Positions 35,401 through 43,791 are shown, counted from the stretch's first letter. The stretch is DNA of 64,000 nucleotides from UBA11872 sp965198285 (GCA_965198285.1 OZ240251.1:2914001-2978000); one strand, 5' to 3'. Numbers and translations: made by a program. Notes: generated by a model from the sequence alone, not told the origin.

Positions 35401-36187
35401 GCCCACCGCAACCACGCCGTTCGTCACCCCTGGCGCGCCGTCCACTCTGGGTCTGCGCGTAGACCGCGTGCTCTTCAACGCACCCGACGTGCACCTGGCG
35501 CACAACATCCCGGACCTGACCCTGACGCTGGCCGACGGATCGGAGGCGACCTGCGGCTTCCTCAGCTTCTACCAGGCCACCTACGGCGTCGCTCGCTGGG
35601 GCCACGCGATCTCCGAGGTCGTGCAGGAGCGGCCGGGCTCGCTGACCCAGTACTTCCAGCGCGGCGTGCTGGACTGTACGGAACGTGACGGCGCGTGGCG
35701 GGTCGACATTCGCCTGGCCTGGGACTCCATCGGCGGCGGCGGCGACGGCGCTCCCGACCTGGGCGTCGAGCCGGACCTGCGCAGCGATCAGCCGGGCGAC
35801 CCCCTGGGCCCGTGGGGCCACAAGGTGTCCAACTACGCCGTGGACGGCACCTACATCGGCTTCCTGGACTTCTTCACGACCCTCGGCGGCGAGTCGACGT
35901 TCGGTCTACCCAAGACCGAGGCGCGGTATGACGACCCGCGCGCCGTGCTGCGCGTGCCCAATGGCGACCCAGGCGTCATCCGACAGTACTTCCAGGCCGC
36001 GGTGCTTGAGTATCACCTCACCGACGCGGCCGAGCCGGTGAAGCTGTACCTCCTTGGCGACAACCTGCGTGACTGGCGCTATCCCACGTACGGCGCATTC
36101 GCGAGCTTCGGGTCGTTTGGCCCGCTCAGCGAAGGCCAGCCGTACTACCCGCCGCCCACATCGAATGTGTTGCGACCAGCCGGCTGA
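29495..36187 (+). CDS. Giant surface protein: LRRs, seven SwmB repeats, three C-terminal repeats
   Basis: 2230 residues. The N-terminus has a basic region and hydrophobic signal (IILALTISGLAVLTALWSVG). Residues ~95-480 are plant-type leucine-rich repeats (LxxLxLxxNxLxGSIPxxLG). Residues ~493-1275 hold seven SwmB-type beta repeats, each starting like TAPTLVRAETSTNGGQIILT and ending TVTYxDPTxGNDxxAIQD...GNDAASL. Then come a Pro/Gly/Ser linker, a CARDB/DUF11-like beta domain (~1311-1415) and three ~250-residue repeats starting about residues 1438, 1708 and 1981 (PDVHLAHNIPDL, RWGH..SEV..ER, GFIRQYFQAAV). No sorting motif or transmembrane tail is visible, so it is probably secreted or held by the repeats. 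A role in adhesion or ligand binding is inference. Confidence 0.9.
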   Translation: MRTDASPRLPSADSPRRIILALTISGLAVLTALWSVGPPTAASSHCASQSSAALIRDCHTLIDLKDDLDPNDVLNWLESLEMDQWQGIVSSEEDGVTTLEVHNTSLNGTVPAGLGSLPNLRFLRLWRSGLTGSIPTELGNLSNLEELRLDQNSLTGSIPTGLGGLSNLTSLSLAINQLSGRIPSDFGSLSSLGYLALDGNFLGLQTHPTLGDPAPTTVSNPIPASLGNLTNLAGLDLSDNRLSGSIPSALGNLSSLNVLDLDHNDFSGSIPAALGNLLELNGLSARGNNLSGSIPSQLGNLSKLSFLDLSANQLTGSIPAGFGRLSKLRALHLQENQLSGSIPPLGALTELQILNLYTNRLSGSIPTDLGDLAALKYLNLERNELSGAIPFELSGLGNLISLNLSDNGLSLGIPTQLANLMKATSINLSCNILTGNIPTELGGMEKLQMLLLHGNSLNAPTETQLAEFSNLWLFRHSTESSCPRGQPGTSPPSNDDVSPTFEDAEHSRDGLSIVLTYDEALDSSNGPTTTDFTVKVDGQAITVSTVTVKVRKVRLALATPVTEHQTLTVGYGDPTSGNDAKAIQDRAGNDADDLSETRVTNDSTVVDDVAPTFQSAAISSEANKIILTYSEVLDSQDKPDHSNFKVLVEGEVREIYFVGVSDRQVTLEVSSAVTQRQAVVVSYFDPTTGDDDDAIQDRSGNDAATLEDQSVQNSVPAPDTRPPRFERSAMSSDGLSITLVYDEVLDELAGPATSDFSVDVDDVTAEPLYVEYSGLTVVLYLASEVRELQTVKVSYTDPTSGNDTYAIQDVAGNDAASLTDHVVTSSSTVRDNVAPVFQTAETSTDGTKIILTYDEVLDRQNPPITANFQVSVYGEAREISAVTVSGKTVELRLRDTINTGQTVTVTYNDPTLAFDDQKAIQDRAGNDAASLIERDVSNSSTVADTTPPTFVRAVMSTDGGSVVLTYNELLDETNRPATTAFSVTVAGQSSEISSVRVEGRSVALDMTNTVPSGAAVKVTYTDPSANNDANAIQDRAGNDAADLTNQTVTNDSSVTDEDAPVFQTAETSTDGTKIILTFNENLDSQNKPGSSDFTVTVQGEHRRVSAVTVSGATAELGLGAAITSEQTVTVIYTDPTAGVNDRNAIQDAAGNDAASLSEPVTNNSTAADSTAPTLVRAETSTNGGQIILTFSEVLDSNSVPQSSDFTVTVDGDSVELSSSSPVTVRGRAVILGLDAAVTSGQSVKFTYTDPTNGDDSGVIQDPAGNDVATITDWQVTNRVGQGTSRPSTPGGSGSPGSTPGSSTRGTPPGTPQGPLGLTLMVPEAPIEVGQTLTYTVTIVNSGSEALTGLTWRDVTAETAAQSLSDLASGGSVSVSGTFGPMQDDHVPHIILTVAADSDQTDEIVTTERVEVAASEETSTTQDPQQSDQLSGQPPTGVRPKVPSSLVLRVVRNQFNVPDVHLAHNIPDLLVTLPDGSETSCNFLTHYENTGGLTRWGHTTSEVLEERPGSLTQYYQRGVVDCHAREGEWLMERRLAWDHFGGGIDGSEDLGVEPHLLSDQPGELLGPWGHTVSNYAVDGTYIGFLDFFTSLGGVPAFGYPKSEARYDNDPRRQLGIQVATQGFIRQYFQAAVMEDHPDTLSTVMLRLLGDDLRDRRYPNELYRTFVSFGSVPPLHVGQIYVAELVTADPEAAPTLTPPVEHTPLPATPARPSTLRVRVDRFEYSEPDVHMGHNISDLTLLLPDGSESTCNFLTYFESSHGLARWGHPTSEVFEERDAVLTQYFQRGALNCSERDGQWSVTRRLAWDYVGGAAAGAPDLGVEAHLTSAQPGEVVGPWGHRVSNSAVDGTVIGFLDFYTALGGVETFGFPKTEARYDTDPRAELGILGAARSVIRQYFQSAVLEYHPSDASQPAKLRLLGDDVRDRLYPNQTYRAFGVFGPSVPLAKGQIYTPERITPPGITGAAITAPPGPPTATTPFVTPGAPSTLGLRVDRVLFNAPDVHLAHNIPDLTLTLADGSEATCGFLSFYQATYGVARWGHAISEVVQERPGSLTQYFQRGVLDCTERDGAWRVDIRLAWDSIGGGGDGAPDLGVEPDLRSDQPGDPLGPWGHKVSNYAVDGTYIGFLDFFTTLGGESTFGLPKTEARYDDPRAVLRVPNGDPGVIRQYFQAAVLEYHLTDAAEPVKLYLLGDNLRDWRYPTYGAFASFGSFGPLSEGQPYYPPPTSNVLRPAG

Positions 36188-36270
36188 GTTAGGCGCGCCT
36201 GGAGAGAACAGGCCGCGGTCGGACGCGTCGAGAAAGAATGGTGTGGGTTGAACAAGGGAGCTTTTCTGGG

Positions 36271-36343
36271 AGCCCACATCCGGAATTGAACCGGAGACCT
36301 CGTTCTTACCAAGAACGCGCTCTACCGACTGAGCTATGTGGGC
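36271..36343 (-). tRNA. tRNA-Thr(GGT), intact
   Basis: 73 bases on the minus strand. Acceptor GCCCACA/TGTGGGC, D arm GCTC-AGTCGGTA-GAGC, anticodon stem CGTTC/GAACG with loop TTGGTAA (anticodon GGT), variable AGGTC, T arm TCCGG-TTCAATT-CCGGA. All stems pair perfectly. CCA is not encoded. Its 3' half is repeated as fragments at 3541 and 19726, marking it as the target of integrating elements. Confidence 0.93.
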
Positions 36344-36446
36344 CGGCGGCCGGAACGCGGCGACCACGCCGCTACCCGGATCCTGCTGATCGTACCCTGT
36401 TCGCCGCGCAGCGGAGATTTCCCAGGGGCCACCCCGCGTACGGGCG

Positions 36447-36917
36447 CTAGGCGTCCGCGTCCAGCAGCGCGACTATGTCAGCCACATGCACATAGGGGTC
36501 AACCGCCGGCCACACGTGTTCTACCTCGCCATCCGGTCCGATTAGATAGCTGACCCGGTCAGTGCCCATGAACGTGCGGCCGTCTCGATGCTTCTGGACC
36601 CAGGCGCCATAGCCCTCGATCACGGCGTGATCGACGTCCGCCAGGAGCGGAAAGTTCAACTCGTGCTTCGCCGTGAACCGTTCGTGCGAGGCAACGTCAT
36701 CGTCACTGACCCCAAACACATCCACACCGCGGGCGCTCAGCTCGCTCAGGTTGTCGCGGAAGCTGCAGGCCTCGATGGTGCAGCCCGGCGTATCGTCGCG
36801 CGGGTAGAAGTACAGGAGGACCCGCTGACCGCGCCGGTCCCCGAGCGTGACTCGCGAGCCATCCGTGGCGGTCAGCGTGAAGTCGGGGGCTGTGTCTCCG
36901 GGAGCAAGCATGGACAT
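36447..36917 (-). CDS. bcp: Thioredoxin-dependent peroxiredoxin (Bcp/PrxQ)
   Basis: 156 residues, the normal PrxQ length. Peroxidatic Cys46 and resolving Cys51 in DDTPGCTIEACSFRD give the CxxxxC pattern of the Bcp class. FYPRDDTPGCT is the conserved active-site loop, with the supporting Arg near GTDRVSYLIGPDGEV. It reduces H2O2 and organic hydroperoxides in the cytosol using thioredoxin. First resident gene to the right of tRNA-Thr; divergent from the SDR. Confidence 0.95.
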   Translation of the reverse strand: MSMLAPGDTAPDFTLTATDGSRVTLGDRRGQRVLLYFYPRDDTPGCTIEACSFRDNLSELSARGVDVFGVSDDDVASHERFTAKHELNFPLLADVDHAVIEGYGAWVQKHRDGRTFMGTDRVSYLIGPDGEVEHVWPAVDPYVHVADIVALLDADA

Positions 36918-37090
36918 GCGGGAACTCGCAGGCTAGCGGCAGTTTCGTGGGGACCATTGTGCGAGAAGCATGCGAATGTCGCGAAACCCGCCGGAGCAGC
37001 GGAGCCAGCCACCGTGGTTGGGAAGCGCAGCGCGGACGCCCTGCGCCCTTGCCTGATAATGTCGGCGAATCGCCTGCCGGAGACGCCACA

Positions 37091-37867
37091 ATGCCGGACG
37101 CACAATCCGAGAGTCCCTTCGACCTGACCGGTCGCGTGGCCCTGGTGACAGGCGCCGGGCGCGGGATTGGGCGATCGATTGCGTTGGGGCTGGCGGCCGC
37201 GGGCGCCGACGTGGCCGTCTCGGCTCGGTCGTCCGACCAGCTGGACGGCGTCTGCGACGAGATGCGCGCGCTGGGTCGCCAGGCGCTGGCCCTTCCGGCG
37301 GACCTGGCCGACCTGGACGCGCTGACGGGTGTGTTTAGCTCCGTTGCAGCCGAGTTTGGTCAGCTGGACATCCTGTTCAACAACGCGGGCACCGGATTCC
37401 GTAAGCCCCTGCTGGACATCACACCGGCCGACTGGGACCACGTGGCGGACCTGAACCTGCGCAGCCTCTTCTTCGCCTGCCAGCACGGCATCCGGCTCAT
37501 GGAACCGCGTGGCTACGGGCGGATCATCAACACCGCCTCCCTCACCTCATTTCTAGGCTTCGCCCAGGTCTCCGTCTACGGCGCAACCAAGGGCGGCGTT
37601 GCACAACTGACCAAAGCGCTGGCCGTGGAATTCGCCCAGAGTGGGATCACAGTCAATGCCATCGCCCCTGGCTACGTCTTCACCGAACTCACCCGCCCAC
37701 GCTTCGAAGACCCCGAGACCCGTGACTGGCTGATGAGCCGCATTCCCCAAGGCCGCCACGGTGTCCCGTCAGACATGGCCGGCACCGCCGTCTACCTCGC
37801 CTCCGACGCCTCGGCCTACCTCACCGGCGTCGTCATCCCAGTAGATGGCGGCTGGCTGGCAGCCTAA
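37091..37867 (+). CDS. Short-chain dehydrogenase/reductase (classical SDR)
   Basis: 258 residues from ATG 37091 (MPDAQSESPFDLTGRVALVT), which fits SDR length; the upstream frame has no homology. NAD(P) motif TGAGRGIG (residues 20-27), NNAG, catalytic Ser in TASLTSFLG, YxxxK in VYGATKGG, and the C-terminal SAYLTGVVIPVDGGWLA typical of FabG-like members. Substrate unknown; it lies upstream of the membrane-protein array but 69 bases away. Confidence 0.92.
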   Translation: MPDAQSESPFDLTGRVALVTGAGRGIGRSIALGLAAAGADVAVSARSSDQLDGVCDEMRALGRQALALPADLADLDALTGVFSSVAAEFGQLDILFNNAGTGFRKPLLDITPADWDHVADLNLRSLFFACQHGIRLMEPRGYGRIINTASLTSFLGFAQVSVYGATKGGVAQLTKALAVEFAQSGITVNAIAPGYVFTELTRPRFEDPETRDWLMSRIPQGRHGVPSDMAGTAVYLASDASAYLTGVVIPVDGGWLAA

Positions 37868-37936
37868 CGCGCGCAGGCCGTTCTGCTTCCTAATGTCAAT
37901 CCTTCCAGCAGGATTCGGGACTGGGGAGACCTCTGA

Positions 37937-40816
37937 ATGACCGTTGATCCCGCTGTCGTACCGGGTCTATTGCTCCTGGCGCTCGAGCTCCTGGCCCTTG
38001 CGGCCGTCGGCTACGTCGTCGCACGGGTGGCGCTCCGACAGACCGACGACCTATTGGCGCTGGCCCAGGGCATGGTCATCGGCCCTGCCTTGTGGGGCCT
38101 GATCGTCAACTTCGCAATGCATCTGCTGCCGGGACTGGCCGGCGCACTTGCGGGCTGGATTGTCATATTGACCCTGGGTACCGGCCTAGCCTGGCGAGCG
38201 CGCCAGGACCTCCATGTTCCAGCCCGCACGTTGGCGGGGTTTGGGCTGGCCGGGGCCGCGATCTTCTGGGTCGCGCTGGCCAGTCGGCAGCTGCTGAGCA
38301 TCCCGGACGAGGACATCCACCTCGCGATCGCCTCCACGATCAGAGCCGGCCAGTTTCCGCCGGTCCTGTCGTGGATTCCCGACCAACCCCTCCCCTACCA
38401 CTACGGCGCAGACCTGCTAATCGCGTTGCTGACCCCACCCGTGGGCCCGGATCTCGCCTTTGCGACCGAAGTCCTGGGCGCCTACGTCTGGATAGGGTTT
38501 GTATTGGTGGTCGCGACGGCCTTGATGCGGCGAGCGGGCGCCAGCGCCCTGATTGTCGCGCCACTCATGGTGACGGCTGGTGCGTGGTCGCTGATCTGGT
38601 ACGCCGACGCGCCACACATCCTCAAGGTCGCGGTGCCTGCCGGGATTCCCGAAGCGGGAATCCGAGCCGCGCTGGGCGACATCTACTGGCCGTCAGTTTC
38701 ATTGCCGTGGACGTGGCCTGGCGAGGCATCGCCACCGAACATCTGGAAACCCCCGTTTGTCCTGAGTTACGCGCTGGGATTCATCGTGCTGGAACGGGTC
38801 GCCGCGGCGGGAACCAGCACCGGTGGCAGCACGTGGCCGCTGGCACTACTGATCGGCTTCGTGGGTCTGATGGCCGAAGAGGTAGCCCTCGTCGTACTCG
38901 CCCTGTGGGTTGCCCTGGAATCCGTGCGGTTTGTGCGCGACCGGCCGTCGCACGTCGCCACCCGCCAGGCAGCGCTGCGGGTGTCGGCTGGTCCTCTTCT
39001 GGCCACGCTCCTGCTTGCCCTCGGGGGTGGAGTCCTTACCAGCACGTTGACCGGCGTGGAAGGAAAGGAGCTTTCACTGGGTTGGCACGCCAATGCCGGG
39101 AGCCGTCGCCCCCTGGGCGCCCTCGAAGCAATGCCAGGCGGGGTTGGCATCCTCGGCCTCGGCGTGCTGCCTGTCGCTCTGGCAGCCATGCTCCTCGCCC
39201 GCCGCAATCGCCTCGTCGTGGCGCTAGCGGCTGGAAGCGGCGCATTTCTCATTGCCGCGTTAGTGCTGCAATACGACCCCGCGGGCGAAGTTACCCGCAT
39301 GGACGGACACGCCCGCAACTTCGCGCTGCTGGCGTTGCTGGTGGCACTCAGCATCGGCCTGCCGGGCTTGCGGCCGCGCTGGCGCCATGCCGCCATCGCA
39401 GGCATCGCGGTGCTCGTCATCTGGCCGACGATTGCGAACCCAACACGCAGCATGGCCTTGGCGCTCAGCCGCGGACCGCAAATCTCAAATTCTCAGCAGA
39501 ACGAGCGTGAATTCGACGAGTGGGTCATGGGGCGAGCCGTCATCAAGCCGCTCCGTTCCGAGCGCATCGCGGCCTACATCCGCGACCAGACGGCGATTGA
39601 CGCTCGGGTCTTCTCTCCCAATCCGCACGGCATGACGGTCTCGACTGGCCGACCCAATGCGTCGGGCTTCCCGACACTCATCCACTTATTCGGACTGACG
39701 GGTGCCGAGTACGAGGACGCGCTTCGCTTCCTCGAACCGGCGGCGGCACGTCGACTCGGATTCGGCCACGTCCATGCCCCGGACGCCTGGGTCGAGAATC
39801 TGCCCGTTCGTGCCAGGGGCTGGCTGCGGAATCCCGATCTGTTTGAAATTCTCGTTCGCGATGGCGCGGACGCCTTGTACCGGATCCAGCCGGCGTTCCT
39901 TCGTCTGGTGCCCACGCCCGCCCCGCAGTCATACGAAGCGCTTCGGCAGGCTGTGCCAGAGGGCGCGACGGTGCACGTCCCCACACCGACCAGCCCGCTG
40001 ACCGCGATTCGCGCTGCGTCTGTTCTGCCCCACGCCAGAATTTTGGGCAAATTGGATCCGCAGGTTCACTATTCGCTAAGCGAAATCCCAACCGAGACCC
40101 TCAACGGCCGCCTGCCTGACATCGTGGTTGTGGAGCGGGACGTCTCATTCGACGTCAGCTCCCACGAGTTCGCCCCGATCTGGTGGAATTACGCAGCGGT
40201 CGCCTACGCCACGCGACCAAACGTGGCCCCAGCCATCGACCCGCCACCACAGTCGGCACACCATTTCAGTATTCGGGTTGGCGATCCCCTAGTCACCGAT
40301 GGCCAGATCACGTTTTCGACAACATTTAGCGACAATGCGCCTGGGGAATGGACGGGACAGGATTGGCTGCTCGTCCGCCTGGAGGACTCCCGATGGGGTT
40401 TGGCGGCAGATTTCGAGTCCGACGGCTACACGCTCGTCGGCACCCGGTGGTTTGGCGGCCAGATATCCCCGGACCTCGGTACCTCAAGACGTACGTACAG
40501 ATTTGACGCGGGTCGTGGCCAGCTTTCCGTTCAGGGGGACGACGGGAGCTTTAGTGCGCTCCCGGAATCCGGAGACAGCCTGACGCCGGGCGCCTATGTC
40601 CTGGTGGTTCGGCTGCAGCTCGAATACTTGCAGGCGGCGATCATCCCGGTCGTTGAGGTCGTGACTTCGGAGAATGGCGGCACGTCGTTAACGGCCTTCC
40701 AGGGCGAACGCCGCGTGTCCGTCAAAGCCTGCGTCGAACGCCTGAGAATCGCCACGCTCGGCGGCACGCTATGTCCGGATCGCGCTACCAAGACCTCGCA
40801 GTACACAGCCGCGTAG
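37937..40816 (+). CDS. GT-C-like polytopic membrane protein, paralogue A
   Basis: 959 residues. The first ~530 residues contain roughly a dozen membrane segments. After the first helices is a loop with IPDEDIHLAIASTIRAG and YHYGADLLIALLTPP, recalling the acidic first-loop motif of GT-C glycosyltransferases and YfhO/PMT-like proteins. Later conserved blocks are SPPNIWKPPFVLSYALG and DGHARNFALLALLVAL. The last ~410 residues are soluble, probably extracytoplasmic, and end with an extra Cys-containing tail (GERRVSVKACVERL) that only paralogue G shares. First of three in tandem on the + strand. A lipid-linked sugar transferase for glycans or surface proteins is inference; no family is certain. Confidence 0.75.
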   Translation: MTVDPAVVPGLLLLALELLALAAVGYVVARVALRQTDDLLALAQGMVIGPALWGLIVNFAMHLLPGLAGALAGWIVILTLGTGLAWRARQDLHVPARTLAGFGLAGAAIFWVALASRQLLSIPDEDIHLAIASTIRAGQFPPVLSWIPDQPLPYHYGADLLIALLTPPVGPDLAFATEVLGAYVWIGFVLVVATALMRRAGASALIVAPLMVTAGAWSLIWYADAPHILKVAVPAGIPEAGIRAALGDIYWPSVSLPWTWPGEASPPNIWKPPFVLSYALGFIVLERVAAAGTSTGGSTWPLALLIGFVGLMAEEVALVVLALWVALESVRFVRDRPSHVATRQAALRVSAGPLLATLLLALGGGVLTSTLTGVEGKELSLGWHANAGSRRPLGALEAMPGGVGILGLGVLPVALAAMLLARRNRLVVALAAGSGAFLIAALVLQYDPAGEVTRMDGHARNFALLALLVALSIGLPGLRPRWRHAAIAGIAVLVIWPTIANPTRSMALALSRGPQISNSQQNEREFDEWVMGRAVIKPLRSERIAAYIRDQTAIDARVFSPNPHGMTVSTGRPNASGFPTLIHLFGLTGAEYEDALRFLEPAAARRLGFGHVHAPDAWVENLPVRARGWLRNPDLFEILVRDGADALYRIQPAFLRLVPTPAPQSYEALRQAVPEGATVHVPTPTSPLTAIRAASVLPHARILGKLDPQVHYSLSEIPTETLNGRLPDIVVVERDVSFDVSSHEFAPIWWNYAAVAYATRPNVAPAIDPPPQSAHHFSIRVGDPLVTDGQITFSTTFSDNAPGEWTGQDWLLVRLEDSRWGLAADFESDGYTLVGTRWFGGQISPDLGTSRRTYRFDAGRGQLSVQGDDGSFSALPESGDSLTPGAYVLVVRLQLEYLQAAIIPVVEVVTSENGGTSLTAFQGERRVSVKACVERLRIATLGGTLCPDRATKTSQYTAA

Positions 40817-40871
40817 TCATGGAATTCACCCAACGCCTCTGGCGCAAGACCCCACCAGGCTCTTGGGTCCA

Positions 40872-43730
40872 ATGAGGGTCGATCCCGCGGTCATCCCAGG
40901 CCTCCTGCTCCTGGCCGCGGAACTCCTGGCTCTCGCGGCGGTCGGCTACGTCGTTGCGCGCGTCGCCCTACGCCAAAACGACCACCGTCTGGCGCTGGCG
41001 CAGGGGCTGGTGATCGGTCCTGCTCTGTGGGGCCTGATCATCAACTTCGTCCTACACGTACTCCCGGGACTAGCCGGAGCTTTGGCGGGCTGGATCATCG
41101 TCTTAGCCCTGGGCGCCGGCCTCACATGGCGCCACGGCCACGTCCTACGGATACCGCCGCGCACGGTCGCCGGATTGGCCGTGGTTGCGCTGGTGGTCTT
41201 TTGGGCGGTTTTGGCCAGCCGCCAATTGATGACGATTGTCGATGCCAACCTGCACCTGGGTCTTGCCGCCTCCATTCGCGCGGGCAGCTTTCCGCCAACG
41301 TTTCCTTGGCAGCCAAGCGTACCAGCGCCCTATCACTACGGCGTGAACCTGCTAGTGGCTCTACTTGCCCCGCCTTTTGGACCTGATCCTGCGTTCACGA
41401 CTGAAGTCATTGACGCGTATATCTGGACAAGCTTCGCGATTGTTCTGTCTGCCACGGTCCTTCGGTTCGGTTCGTGGATAGCCGCTGTGAGCACGTGCCC
41501 TCTGCTTCTGTCCTTCGGGTTATGGACTCCGTTGCACTACACGGCGCCGCCCGGAATCGTCGAGATTCTCATACCGGCGGGAATCCCGGAAGCTGGCCTG
41601 CGCGCCTCACTGGCAGACATTTACTGGCCCTCCGCGCCCACGTCCTGGACGACAGCCGTGGACGCGTCCCCACCAAACATCTGGAAACCTAATTTCGTGC
41701 TGACGTACGCGCTGGCCTTGGTGGTGCTGGAGCGCGCGTCGGCCCACCGCGGTCTCCGCCCTGCCGGACACCTAACCCTCGCGTCAGTAGTGGGGTTTCT
41801 CGGGCTTGTGGACGAAGTCCTCGCAGCCATCGTGCTTGGACTGTGGACGGTTTTGGAAGCCTATCGTTTACTACGAGGCCGACACTTCGGCTTCTTTCGC
41901 CCGACACGATGGGACAACCGTTCCGGCGATCCCCTGCAGTGGAAGCGACTACTGGGCACTCTCGCGGGCCCTGGGCTTGCCACAGTATTGCTGGTTGTTG
42001 GGGGTGGTGTCATTACGAGCATCCTCACCGGCACATCCCACTCCGGTGTATCGCTGGCATGGATACCCGACCCCGGTAGTAGGCGCCCAATCGCCGACCT
42101 CGAGATTCAGCCGGGAGGAGTCGGCGTGCTCGCGGTGGGCACGGTTCCCGTGGCCGCCACGACTATAGCGTTGGGGTGGCGCTACAGACTGGTCTTTGTT
42201 CTGGCCATAGCCAGCTTCCTTTTGTTACTGGCTGCCTTTACGCTGCGCTATGAGTTTTCAAGCATCGAAGTTGCGCGTCTGGACGGCCACGCGCGGAACT
42301 TCGCACTGGCGGCGCTGCTCGTAGGCCTGGGCGCCCGCCTGCCGGATTTGTCGCCACGTTGGCGCTACGCGGTGGGTGCGCTAATCGTCGCCACACTTAC
42401 CTGGCCTACGGCAATCGGGCCGGCGCAGAACATCAGAGTGGCGGTTTCTCAAGGGCCCAAGCTTTCCAACGCCCGGCTGATAGCGCCTCGTGCCTCGGCT
42501 CGCTCACCGTCTTTCCAAGGCTCACGCTATGTGATGCCCACTCTGGTGTCGTCAGAGGTTGCCGCCTACGCCCGAGAGCAGACCCCGCTCGACGCCCGAA
42601 TTCTGTCGCCATATCCGAGCCAGATGTCAATTGTGACTGGCCGTGCCAATGCCGCCGGCTTCCTAGGAGAAGTTCAGTTCCATCCTGATCACGGCCCAAA
42701 GTACCATGACGCGATCCGCTTCCTTGAACGCTTGGCCCTTCGGCAACTTGGGATTGGCTACGTCCACGCACCGGATGCATGGGTTGCGAGTCTCCCGGAC
42801 CGAGCGCGGCGCCAGTTAAGCAATCCTGACCTATTCAAATTGCTGACCTCCGACGATTCTGAGGCTCTGTACCAAATACTCCCCACCTTCTACGATCTCA
42901 CATCGACGCCTCAACCGGAGTCCTTTGAGGCGCTTCGGCGCGCCGTCCCGACCGCCTCAACGGTGTATTTCTCTGCGGCCCTCAATCCTTCGGATGCCAT
43001 ACGCGTTGCCGCCGTGCTCGCGCACGCCCGCCTCCTGGGCAGGCAGCTGCGTCCGAATTGGCACACCAGACTTGAGATAAAAATGGATCAGCTCGGCGAT
43101 CGCGTTCCTGACTTGGTAGTCACACCGCTGCATCGTGCCCCATCCGCCTTTCCTCCGAGCGCACGCCGGCCGATCTGGTGGAACAAGAGTCTGGCCGTCT
43201 ATGCACCGGGCCGAGCGATTGATCCCGTAATGCCTCCGCCGTCGCAGCAGTTCACGGTGCAGGTTGACGACTTGAACGTCACTGAGGGGCGTATCACATT
43301 TGGCGCCGAATTCGCCAACCGTGCTCGAAAGCACTGGACAGGGCAGGACTGGTTAGTCCTGCCAGCTGACGCGTCTCCGTGGGCCATCCCCCGAGAGACA
43401 GCACCGAATCGCACAAGCCACGAGGCAACTTCCTGGTTTGCCGGCCAGATGACTCCAGGCTTGGAGAAGCTGACCCACATCTACGAATATGACGCGCGTG
43501 CAGGCACACTTGCAGTGGCGGACGGTGAATCGTTCGAACGAGTCCGGGCCTCTGGACCCAGGCTGGATCCAGGATCGTACACGCTTGCGGTGCGCCTTCA
43601 GTGGCAGTACCGGGAGGCTGCGTTAATCCCTGTCATGAGTATTGGGGTCTCCCCGAGCGGCGAAGTGACCTATCGCGTCTACCGTGGCCCACTCGCTGCT
43701 CCGTTGCGCACGTGGGATGAAGCCCCATAG
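40872..43730 (+). CDS. GT-C-like polytopic membrane protein, paralogue B
   Basis: 952 residues; ATG 40872 (MRVDPAVIPG) aligns with the starts of the other copies, while a TTG 9 bases upstream adds nothing. The most divergent plus-strand copy: first-loop motif IVDANLHLGLAASIRAG, YHYGVNLLVALLAPP, and a longer Arg-rich insertion before ARSPSFQGSRYVMPT. The soluble domain keeps YVHAPDAWVASLPDRARRQL and WTGQDWLVLPADASPWAIP. Codon use is less GC-biased than in A and C. Starts 56 bases after A. Function as for A is a guess from topology. Confidence 0.75.
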   Translation: MRVDPAVIPGLLLLAAELLALAAVGYVVARVALRQNDHRLALAQGLVIGPALWGLIINFVLHVLPGLAGALAGWIIVLALGAGLTWRHGHVLRIPPRTVAGLAVVALVVFWAVLASRQLMTIVDANLHLGLAASIRAGSFPPTFPWQPSVPAPYHYGVNLLVALLAPPFGPDPAFTTEVIDAYIWTSFAIVLSATVLRFGSWIAAVSTCPLLLSFGLWTPLHYTAPPGIVEILIPAGIPEAGLRASLADIYWPSAPTSWTTAVDASPPNIWKPNFVLTYALALVVLERASAHRGLRPAGHLTLASVVGFLGLVDEVLAAIVLGLWTVLEAYRLLRGRHFGFFRPTRWDNRSGDPLQWKRLLGTLAGPGLATVLLVVGGGVITSILTGTSHSGVSLAWIPDPGSRRPIADLEIQPGGVGVLAVGTVPVAATTIALGWRYRLVFVLAIASFLLLLAAFTLRYEFSSIEVARLDGHARNFALAALLVGLGARLPDLSPRWRYAVGALIVATLTWPTAIGPAQNIRVAVSQGPKLSNARLIAPRASARSPSFQGSRYVMPTLVSSEVAAYAREQTPLDARILSPYPSQMSIVTGRANAAGFLGEVQFHPDHGPKYHDAIRFLERLALRQLGIGYVHAPDAWVASLPDRARRQLSNPDLFKLLTSDDSEALYQILPTFYDLTSTPQPESFEALRRAVPTASTVYFSAALNPSDAIRVAAVLAHARLLGRQLRPNWHTRLEIKMDQLGDRVPDLVVTPLHRAPSAFPPSARRPIWWNKSLAVYAPGRAIDPVMPPPSQQFTVQVDDLNVTEGRITFGAEFANRARKHWTGQDWLVLPADASPWAIPRETAPNRTSHEATSWFAGQMTPGLEKLTHIYEYDARAGTLAVADGESFERVRASGPRLDPGSYTLAVRLQWQYREAALIPVMSIGVSPSGEVTYRVYRGPLAAPLRTWDEAP

Positions 43731-43791
43731 CGTCGGGAGTCAAAAGCAGCGAAAGGGAATAGCGGGGCAATTGCAGCGTGGCGAACTCTGA

